Assembly (NCBI GenBank): GCA_964020155.1
Contig: OZ026550.1
Coordinates: 721,001-785,000, forward strand
Source of the DNA: Chondrilla cf. caribensis
Taxonomy: Eukaryota; Porifera; Demospongiae; Chondrillida; Chondrillidae
Length of the DNA stretch: 64,000 nucleotides
Direction of reading: 5' to 3'
The notes beneath the pieces were generated by a model that was given only the letters and a program-made list of their open reading frames with translations, ran no database searches and was not told where the DNA came from. Shown here in pieces: positions 1 to 8,147 of this stretch (positions are counted from its first letter, which is position 1; each line of letters begins with the position of its first letter). Made by a program: the position numbers and the translations under genes.

Positions 1-1804
1 TCGATCAATGGCTATCACTGACCTGTGTGAATGTGCCCCTGAAGGCTGGTTTGTCTGGTATACTCTTACCAATACCCAGAACAAATGTCCCAATTGGTAC
101 TATTGGTTTCATTTTGATCCTCAAAGACACCCAATAATGTTTGAGTTTGGTTTACTAGGGTGTGTACATACTATTTGTGTATGTACAGAATCAACTAGAA
201 GGTGGGAGGTTTCCTTTCAGTTCAATCCCATCAATGTAGTCCCATTTGGTACAGAAATGAAGTCATTTGTTACTATAGGCTAGCACCTTACCTTCACTCC
301 AAAACCTTTTCTTCTCAGATGTCACTTCAGGAGATCAAAGGATCTCTCATAGGGAGTTACCCTTTGTGGTCTATGACATCATCGAAACATTGGGAAGGGG
401 AAACTTTGAACAGTCCAGGCATTCCTTACCGTACACAATCCTAATCAAGGGGGATCTCACTGTTTATTCCTCACAGCAATGGTATAGTGCAGACCTTAGA
501 CTAGGGAGGGCCTTAGTTCAATGGTTAAGGATCACATCATGTGAAAGAACACAATGGAGTGTCCTTCCTCTAACTCTCTTGTCCTGTACACCCCAGTACA
601 CTCAATACCAGCCATTGCAAGATGAAATTGCACACTGTTACACATATGCATATGTTTGTTCCACTGAGGTGAAATGTGTCCTTTAATGAGAATACACACT
701 CCTGGGTATGTATGTACTTGTCTCATTTCTCACATGTTAGCCTTTGATGTACCTACACTGTGATCTTGGTTTGATGACCTGTTGTTCTCGTATCCTACAG
801 ATCATGGTACCTCCATGTCAAGTACATTCACTGCTGAGTTGAGGAAAAGGTCATCCATAGAGACCAGGTTGGTATAATTGTGCAGATTATCAATATCATT
901 GTACCATTTTGTACCACGTTTCTGTTATCGATCTGTTGTCACTGGAGAGTGTGCTAGTCAAATCTCCTAGACAGGCCAGGGGGTGATTCATTGATTGAAA
1001 ATCATGAAAATCACCAAAGGATTTCATTGACAGTATGAGCTAGGGTACTTTCCAGCTGTTGACTCCTTGTTTTGTTTACAACTTATCACCCTGGACAGGA
1101 AAACAAGTGTTAACTAATGATAAACAGCTGGAAATCCACCAAAGTTTGTAAACATTAGAAGTAGATTTGTATGGTTTGCACTTGATTGTCATCACCTTGT
1201 GTACAGCGAATAATCTTTGAATAATGCTCAAATCTTGAGGAGAAAGGCTCAACACCTATGATTTGGGCAATCCTAGCAGTATTCCTCTCCCAGCCCGACT
1301 GTGTACAATCCAACTTTCTTAGAGAGTACATATCTTGAAGGTTACACCAAATCTGTACTTCTGATCAGAGGTACTCACTATCAGTACTGTTGACTCAGTT
1401 TACTTGAAGCAGGGAGTGAGTGAAGTGTATGTATGTACATATAATGTATTGACAGGAGTGTGTACTAACCAGGGTATATACCAAGGAAGTGTGTTACACT
1501 GTAGGTATGTAGTCATACTTGTAATGTGATAGCTAAACCACAAAGATTATATTCACAGTGATCCTCTCGGAAAAAGTGATAATTATTATTGTTTTTTTCA
1601 AATAATATTATGTAATAGCAGTTCCGGTTATTAGCATCCACCTGTTACGCAACTTAGCAAAAAATCATTCAAAGTCAAGTAAATATGCAAATATAACAAA
1701 TATATTCAGTGTATTACAGTGTTTGAATACAGTACATACATAATATGTGTACATACGTATGTGAAATATACACTGCTATGTTTATGTATGGCTTCTTTGT
1801 GATT
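1..1804. repeat. Flank block 0 of the ankyrin array (no gene)
   Basis: This stretch carries the same conserved flank found upstream of every ankyrin gene in the window, so it should belong to a further copy lying just left of the window. It contains exon-like segments (about 90-170 and 190-290), a 67-bp segment with AG/GT borders (801-867), a nested inverted repeat (1049-1134) and a GATA/RUNX-like motif (1525-1558). Short plus-strand ORFs exist but change frame between copies. From about 1560 to 1800 it is AT-rich and I see nothing defined beyond the repeated 'cagtgtattacagtgtttg' string. Function is not established. Confidence 0.7.
1525..1558 (+). promoter_or_regulatory. GATA/RUNX-like composite motif, copy 1
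   Basis: The core is TGTGATAGCTAAACCACAAA followed by ATTCACAG. GATA and AACCACA match the known recognition cores of GATA and RUNX factors. The string recurs 12 times in the window in the same order and orientation, which suggests a regulatory role, but that is inference. It would lie upstream of a gene off the left edge. Confidence 0.4.
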
Positions 1805-4708
1805 CTATGGCTTCTGGCATCCAGGCTTGTATTTTGAGTGTAGTTCTCGTGCCAGTGGTGGGTCTATTTCCTCAACGGCTGGGATTATGGTGTCCCATGT
1901 TCTCAGCAGACTTCCCGTACCCTTGTCCCCTCTCAACCACCTCATGAAAAGATCCATGCAGCACTTCTCGACGCCTTGCTGTACTGAGTTGACTGTGATG
2001 TTGTTCAACACGTACGTCTCCACTTGTAGAACTATCCCCAGTTTGTACCACTCTGCGGCCACTCTATCCACCAGGTCTCTCTGTACTTCGTATATGTTTG
2101 GCGATTGTGTGGGATGATCATTGTGATACTGGTGAGGGTGAGGGTTAGACAGCTGTAGTTGCTGAGATGTACAAGGAGGGAGTTGAGGAAAGGACAGTTG
2201 GGGATAGTAATGATGGTGAGTATTGTTGGAATTGTGTAGGATTTGTGTTTGCTGTAGCAATAGCAGTTGGTCTTGAGAGAGCAGTCCACTTCTCGTAGTG
2301 TTGAGTGGGTGGGACCATTGGCGATGGAGGTGTGGCGATTCAAAAGTGTTTGGCCAGTGATGTTCTGAGATTGAATGTTGAATGGGCAACATCCGTACAG
2401 AGGGTTGAATACATGAAGTCCTAAGCCTCTCCAGTATCAGCTGCTTGGCATCTGTCTGCTCAATTACACTTAGGAGTTCATTCCATGACGGACTGGTGCA
2501 GTTCTCCAACCACCATTTGAGAACACGTCTACACTTCTTCTCATTCGTGTCTTCTGCTTCAATTGTTGTCTCTAGGAAGGCCTCATCCACTCCCAGCAAC
2601 CTCCCTACTGTTAACCATCTGTCAGATATTAGCGAGAGTGTGATATCTGTGATTTCCGATAATTTGGGCTTGTTCTGTAGATAGCTTTTGAGGTGTGAGG
2701 GTTCCAATTCTTGTCCAGATCTGAAGGACATTACAGTCTGTGCTGTGTGTTGCTTGAGGGCGGAAGCTATCCCTGTGATCCTGTAGGCCTTATCGAGTTG
2801 CTCAGAGTGACGTGCATTCGGATGTCCGAGGAAGGGGTTCGTCTGTCCTCCACACTTCAGAAGGGTCCAAGCCATTTTCTCCAGACCAAGGTTTCTCACC
2901 AGATCGAGTGGAGTGCGACCATCAGGAAGTGGATCATTGACCATCAAGGGGCAGGCTGTGTTGAGCCGGTCACAAAAGACACTGTAATCGTAGACAAGTG
3001 TTGAAATTACTTTGTCATTAAGAATGAGTTCTCCACGTAAAGCTTCTTGACTACTCATCATGAGTAGACTGATGTGAAGGGGATTAAGGAGTGAATATCC
3101 TTCTGGAAAGTTGTCTTTGAAGAACATTGAGTATACTTTGGACACATCCTTGAGTTGGCCGATCTGCTTCTCCACTTGTGAGTCAGATAAAATGGAAAAG
3201 ACATCCACATTACCGTTGATGGCAGCCACGTGGAGAAATCCCGGGAGATCCCCCTCATCTTCAGGACAACAGTACTTGTTGTTGAACTCGATGACAGGCT
3301 GCATCAGTTGCTTAATTGAACTGTAGAAAATGAAGTACGGGATGCCATACATCATGGCCAACTCTGTCATATCCTGTGTTCTGTACAGATCCAACGTCTC
3401 GATGAAAAATTGAACAATCTTCTCACTGTTATCAGCAGCAGACCACCCTATGCTATCAATGATGTCCAATGCCGAGAGCTTCTTATAACGTAATTGGTCC
3501 TGAGCAATCACTTCTTGACACACTGCTAGGTTTTTCTCTTTTGCAGCCCACTCTAGTATAGTGTTCTGGTAGAAATCGAGGATATCTATTGGGCATCCAT
3601 GGGCTAGTAGGATCTTGACTACATCTGTGTGACCACCAGATGCTGCTTGGTGAAGAGCACTGCCGTACTCTCTGGATACTTTGTCAACTTCAGCTCCATT
3701 TTGAATGAGCTCCTCGACAATCTGGACGTATCCATTAAAGGCTGCAGGCAATATCGGCCTGACTCCGTTCTTGCTGACATGGTTGACATTGGCACCCAGG
3801 CTTATAAGCACCTTGCACATTTCTGAGTTGTTGTTATTAATTGCAATTCTCAGTGCTGTCCTACCTGTGTTGTCTTCAACATCTGGTGGACACCCTGTCT
3901 GCTTCAATAGGTAATTCACCGACGATTTCCTGTTTTGATGGGTAGCAAAGTGAAGGGCTGCTCCTAATCGTTGCACGAGAGGATCATAGTGAGAGAATCT
4001 GCTGAGAACATCCTCCCTGACATAGGCCAGGATGTTAACAACATGTGGACACCTGCTCTTTGTGGCCAGGTCACATGCGGATTGTCCTTCAGCTGTTTTA
4101 CTGAGCACATTTGCTCCCATCGACACAAGTAGAGCTGCAGACCTATCACAGCCGTTTTGAGCAGCCACATGAAGGGGAGTGTAGTCCTCTATATCTCGCA
4201 CATCTATGTCAGCGGGGTGACCATTTTGAACAAGGACCCGAATGATCTCCAAATTGTCCTTTTTGGCTGCAATGTGGAGTGGAGCACCACTGGAACCACA
4301 TGCTGTGACGTTTGCATTGAGCTTCAGAAGGAGGCTAATGATGTTCACATCTTCCGACTCTACTGCGTAGTGTAGAGGTGTGAGGTCATCGTCGTCGAAT
4401 GCACTAATGTCACAACCTAGGTGATGTAGAGTGACAATGGCGTCTAAGCTGCCATACATTGTGGCCACATGTATCGGTGCAGCTCCTGATTCGTCCTTCA
4501 TCCTGGCGTTGATGTTGGCCTGGTGTGCATGGAGCAGTCTTATCATTGTGGTATTGTCCAGCGAGGCAGCATGGTGAAGGGCGGTGAACCCCGAATCGTC
4601 GACACAGTTGACATCAATGCATCCGGTAGAGAGTAGGTATTTGGTTGAAACCGTGTTCCCCGAACACACAGCCTGGAAAAATTCTTCTTTGATGGTGGCT
4701 GATTCCAT
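1805..4708 (-). CDS. Ankyrin-repeat protein with two Death-type domains, copy 1
   Basis: Single uninterrupted ORF of 967 codons starting ATGGAATCAGCC and ending TAG. Residues about 40-230 and 245-405 form roughly ten ankyrin repeats, with repeated TALHHAA, APLHIAA and TPLHVAA helices and a further degenerate repeat near 490-510 (FLHVAAINGN). Residues about 683-765 look like a Death domain (LISDRWLTVGRLLGV, then RRVLKWWLEN). A Ser/His/Pro/Gln-rich linker follows (766-870), then a second Death-type domain (876-958; VAAEWYKLGIVL, KCCMDLFMRWL, RTWDTII, LARELHSKY). There is no signal peptide or membrane segment, so it is probably a cytosolic adaptor or receptor-like scaffold that signals through Death-domain contacts. 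Absence of introns and conserved length across paralogues argue for a real gene. The ligand and pathway are unknown. Confidence 0.92.
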   Translation of the reverse strand: MESATIKEEFFQAVCSGNTVSTKYLLSTGCIDVNCVDDSGFTALHHAASLDNTTMIRLLHAHQANINARMKDESGAAPIHVATMYGSLDAIVTLHHLGCDISAFDDDDLTPLHYAVESEDVNIISLLLKLNANVTACGSSGAPLHIAAKKDNLEIIRVLVQNGHPADIDVRDIEDYTPLHVAAQNGCDRSAALLVSMGANVLSKTAEGQSACDLATKSRCPHVVNILAYVREDVLSRFSHYDPLVQRLGAALHFATHQNRKSSVNYLLKQTGCPPDVEDNTGRTALRIAINNNNSEMCKVLISLGANVNHVSKNGVRPILPAAFNGYVQIVEELIQNGAEVDKVSREYGSALHQAASGGHTDVVKILLAHGCPIDILDFYQNTILEWAAKEKNLAVCQEVIAQDQLRYKKLSALDIIDSIGWSAADNSEKIVQFFIETLDLYRTQDMTELAMMYGIPYFIFYSSIKQLMQPVIEFNNKYCCPEDEGDLPGFLHVAAINGNVDVFSILSDSQVEKQIGQLKDVSKVYSMFFKDNFPEGYSLLNPLHISLLMMSSQEALRGELILNDKVISTLVYDYSVFCDRLNTACPLMVNDPLPDGRTPLDLVRNLGLEKMAWTLLKCGGQTNPFLGHPNARHSEQLDKAYRITGIASALKQHTAQTVMSFRSGQELEPSHLKSYLQNKPKLSEITDITLSLISDRWLTVGRLLGVDEAFLETTIEAEDTNEKKCRRVLKWWLENCTSPSWNELLSVIEQTDAKQLILERLRTSCIQPSVRMLPIQHSISEHHWPNTFESPHLHRQWSHPLNTTRSGLLSQDQLLLLQQTQILHNSNNTHHHYYPQLSFPQLPPCTSQQLQLSNPHPHQYHNDHPTQSPNIYEVQRDLVDRVAAEWYKLGIVLQVETYVLNNITVNSVQQGVEKCCMDLFMRWLRGDKGTGSLLRTWDTIIPAVEEIDPPLARELHSKYKPGCQKP

Positions 4709-6075
4709 CTGGATTCAACTTTCACTGAACAGGTGGAGAAGTGTGAGATTGAAAGTTACTATATGGCAGTACACACAGTCTCACTTGTTTCAATGATGCA
4801 TAGCATTCACACAATGAACATTTACCATTCAATGAACATTCCTACATAATTATATGCATATGCACCCAAGATGCACACCCTAAGCACCCAACACACACAA
4901 CACCCACATGCACACTCAGCACACAAAATCGCACACACGTTCTATTTTTGAGGCAAAGACTATTATTGTTAGTTTTGTAAATTCAAAGCTATGGCTATTA
5001 CAAAGCCTTCCATTGTTAATATGGTGCACTCATTGTGTGAGTTATAGTGTACAGTAGCTGTGCATTTCATGACTGGTAGTGGGTTTGTTGGTGTAGATGT
5101 ACACACTTGATAAGCCTACACACTATACCATCTGGTGTTATTTCAAATTCATGACCTAGAGGATGCCCCCATTCCTGTACCGCATCCCCTTAAAACCTTA
5201 AATTTCTCTGACCCCTCCCCAGTTTGTGTTAGAACACTTCACAGCTAGTTCAATATCCAAAGCCATTATCTATCAATGGCTATCACTGACCTGTGTGAAT
5301 GCTCCCCAGAAGGCTGGTCTGTTTCATGTAAGCACTCTTACCAAAACCCAGAACAAGTGTTTCAATTGGTACTATTGGTTTCATTTTGATCCTCAAAGAC
5401 ACCCAATTATAATGTTTGAGTTTGGTTGACTAGGGTGTGTAAATCCTATTTTGTGTATGTACAGAATCAACTAGAAGGTGGGAGGTTTCCTTTCAGTTCA
5501 ATCCCATCAATGTAGTCCCATTTGGTACAGAAATGAAGTCATTTGTTACTATAGGCTAGCACCTTACCTTCACTCCAAAACCTGTTCTTCCCAGATGTCA
5601 CTTAGGAGATCATGCGATCTCTTATAGGGAGTTACCCTTTGTGGTCTATGACATCATCAAAACATTGGGAAGGGGAAACATTGAACAGTCCAGGCATTCC
5701 TTACTGTACACAATCCTAATCAAGGGGGATCTCACTGTTTATTCCTCACAGCAATGGTATAGTGCAGACCTTAGACTAGGGAGGGCCTTAGTTCAATGGT
5801 TAAGGATCACAATCATGTGAAAGAACACCATGGAGTGTCCTTCCTCTAACTCTCTTGTCCTGTACACCCCAGTACACTCAATACCAGCCATTGCAAGATG
5901 AAATTGCACACTGTTACACATATGCATATGTTTGTTCCACTGAGGGAAATGTGTCCTTTGATGAGAATACACACTCCTGGGTATGTATGTACTTGTCTCA
6001 TTTCTCACATGTTTCCCTTTGACCTACCTACACTGCGATCTTGGTTTGATGACCCGTTCTTCTCGTATCCTACAG

Positions 6076-6142
6076 ATCATGGTACCTCCATGTCAAGTAC
6101 ATTCACTGCTGAGTTGAGGAAAAGGTCATCCATTCAGACCAG
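6076..6142 (+). other. 67-bp exon-like segment in array flank
   Basis: Bounded by CCTACAG| and |GTTGGT. Only one of three plus-strand frames is open, reading HGTSMSSTFTAELRKRSSIQT. Equivalent segments lie at 801-867, 12452-12518, 17784-17850, 23806-23872 and 29338-29404. Differences between copies are few: one synonymous CAT/CAC change at 12455 and one Q-to-E change in the first copy. This fits a small coding exon of a plus-strand gene, but no adjoining exons could be joined with confidence and the high identity may simply reflect recent duplication. Confidence 0.3.
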
Positions 6143-6323
6143 GTTGGTATAATTGTGCAGATTATCCATATCATTGTACCATTTTGTACCACGTTTCTGT
6201 TATCGATCTGTTGTCACTCGAGAGTGTGCTAGTCAAATCTCCTAGTCAGGCCAGGGGGTGATTCATTGATTGAAAATCATGAAAATCACCATAGGATTTC
6301 ATTGACAGTATGAGCTAGGGTAC

Positions 6324-6409
6324 TTTCCAGCTGTTGACTCCTTGTTTTGTTTACAACTTATCACCCTGGACAGGAAAACAAGTGTTAACTAATGATAAAC
6401 AGCTGGAAA
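6324..6409. repeat. Nested inverted repeat in array flank
   Basis: Outer arms TTTCCAGCTGTT and AACAGCTGGAAA are perfect 12-mers. Inside them CTTGTTTT pairs with AAAACAAG. The same structure is kept in all six flanks (1049-1134, 6324-6409, 12700-12785, 18032-18117, 24054-24139, 29586-29671), with changes mainly in the loop (AATGAT versus AACGAG). It could fold as RNA or be a pair of CAGCTG E-boxes. Confidence 0.6.
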
Positions 6410-6751
6410 TCCACCAAAGTTTGTAAACATTAGAAGTAGATTTGTATGGTTTGCACTTGATTGTCATCACCTTGTGTACAGCAACTAATCTTTGAATGAT
6501 GCTCAAATCTTGAGGAGAAAGGCTCAGTACCCAAGATTTGGGTATTCTTAACAGTGTTCCTCTCCCAGCCCGACTGTGTACATTCCAATTTTCTTAGAGA
6601 GTACATAGCTTGAAGGGCACACCAAATCTGTACTTCTTATCAGAGGTACTCACTATCAGTACTGTTGACTCAGTTTACTTGAGGCAGGGACTGAACAAAG
6701 TGTATGTATGTACATATAATGTATTGACAGGAGTGTGTACTAACCAGGGTA

Positions 6752-6931
6752 TACAGTGACACCGCTATTAAAGGACACCATAGAAATTACCTCCTTACAA
6801 AGGACACTCTGTAAGGCACCAAAAATAGATTTTCCTATAGTGCTAATACACTTTTCACCTCTGAAGAGTGGACAACCTCTCTACAGTGGACAAATTACCT
6901 GGTCCCAATTAGTTCTGGAGACTCCACTGTA
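6752..6931. mobile_element. TACAGTG-type MITE, degenerate copy
   Basis: Non-coding element beginning TACAGTGACACCGCTATTAAA and ending ACTCCACTGTA. The fuller copies at 18449 and 24487 show perfect 15-bp terminal inverted repeats TACAGTGGAACCTCT. Inner halves repeat 'ggac' motifs in opposite orientation, so the whole element can fold back on itself. The right end is damaged here. Confidence 0.7.
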
Positions 6932-6937
6932 GATATA

Positions 6938-7529
6938 GAGGTTATGCACTTACGTCACGATTTGACGTCATCATACGTCATTGAGTGGCAAGAAAGTACA
7001 CGCTTGAATAGAGAATGGCGAATTCGACGATTGTATCAACGGAGTGAACTCATTTCAGGCGTTTTAAAAGCTACTATGAGATGAAAATTGGACTTACAGG
7101 CACGAATGACTTGAAATGGAGTTCCTCGAGTTTATGACCGACTAACAGCAACGAAAAACCGACAAAGATAGTGCCTACCCAAGCTCAAAAGAGTGCAGCC
7201 ACTTATAGAGTGGTTAATAGTAGTAGGTATACAGATAGATTACATATTGTAACCATTATACCTCGATCTGACACATTTATTATTTCCGCTCCGAACTCCT
7301 TTTTAACCGTCCCGTAATACTAGATTTGTCAATAGGTCAAGAGCCCAATTTCGATCAGAGACACCAGAAATCTTTAACTAAATGATGGGGCTAAATTTGG
7401 TATCGACTCGAGAGTCCTACCGCACAATAACTCCTTATCAATAAAAAGTTCCTATTATATGTAGGGGTACCATTTCTTGCCACTCAATGACGTCATAAGA
7501 TGTATACCTGACGTCAAGCGCATAACCTC
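6938..7529. mobile_element. 592-bp MITE with CRE-like termini
   Basis: Terminal inverted repeats of about 55 bp begin GAGGTTATGCACTTACGTCA and end in the complement CGCATAACCTC. Both carry TGACGTCA-type palindromes (near 6964, 7489 and 7511), which match the CRE/ATF core, followed by 'attgagtggcaagaaa'. The interior has no long ORF. It interrupts flank 1 next to the 6752 element and is absent from the other array flanks, so it is a relatively recent insertion. The superfamily is uncertain because no clear target duplication is visible. Confidence 0.75.
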
Positions 7530-7596
7530 TCACACTGTACTGAGGAAGCAAGCCACACTGTATGTAATTGTATTCATAGGCATACGTACTTTCAAA

Positions 7597-7630
7597 TGTG
7601 ATAGCTAAACCACAACAATTACATTCACAG
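7597..7630 (+). promoter_or_regulatory. GATA/RUNX-like composite motif, copy 2
   Basis: TGTGATAGCTAAACCACAAC then ACATTCACAG, followed by TGATCATCCCAGAAAAGGT. It lies about 2.9 kb upstream of copy 1's start, or about 2.1 kb after removing the two MITEs, which matches the distance in the other units. Confidence 0.4.
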
Positions 7631-8147
7631 TGATCATCCCAGAAAAGGTCATAATTATTGGTTCTTTCAACCTTTTATTGTTCATAAGCCACTATATATA
7701 GTCCTAGACCTAGACCTAGCAGTCCTTTGAATTTCTGTTATCTTTTGTGTTTTCTTTTATAAATGGCCGACAGTTAGTATTAGACCTTTTAAATATGTAA
7801 TTGCAGTTCCAGTTACTAGCATCCACCTATTACGCAACTCCAACTCCTTGTAAATACACAAACAAACATATTCAGTGTTATACAGTGTTTATATGCACCA
7901 ATAACAGCAACTCATTGTAAACAAGAACAACTCTTTGTAAATATACCAACAAACATATTCAGTGTAATACAGTGTTTACATACAGTAACAGCAGCAAATC
8001 ATTGTAAGAAAAATCATTGTAAATATGCAAATATGACAAATATTACAAATCTATTCAGTGTATTACAGTGTTTGAATACAGTACATACATAGTATGTGCA
8101 TATGTGAAACATACGTGTCTATGTTTATGTACGGCTTTTATGTGGTT

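Larger units (their letters stand above)
4709..8147. repeat. Upstream flank of copy 1 (flank block 1)
   Basis: 4709-5270 is the immediate 5' flank of copy 1 and contains CA-rich, low-complexity sequence. 5270-6750 is the conserved array block, with a 67-bp exon-like segment at 6076-6142 and the nested inverted repeat at 6324-6409. The possible exon near 5330-5430 has an in-frame TGA where other copies stay open. 6752-7529 carries two MITE insertions that are absent from flank 2. 7550-8147 contains the GATA/RUNX-like motif and three degenerate repeats of 'cagtgtaatacagtgttta' type. No convincing gene. Confidence 0.7.

Noticed and set aside
366..540. Plus-strand peptide with ETLGRGNF, resembling a kinase glycine loop
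   Set aside because: The glycine motif changes between copies (RTLGRGFF, EMLGRGNF), no other kinase motif follows, and the frame breaks nearby.
2032..2343. 103-codon minus-frame ORF and plus-strand ORFs inside each ankyrin gene, conserved in all copies
   Set aside because: They overlap the conserved 967-codon frame, mostly the low-complexity linker, and are conserved only because the main gene is.
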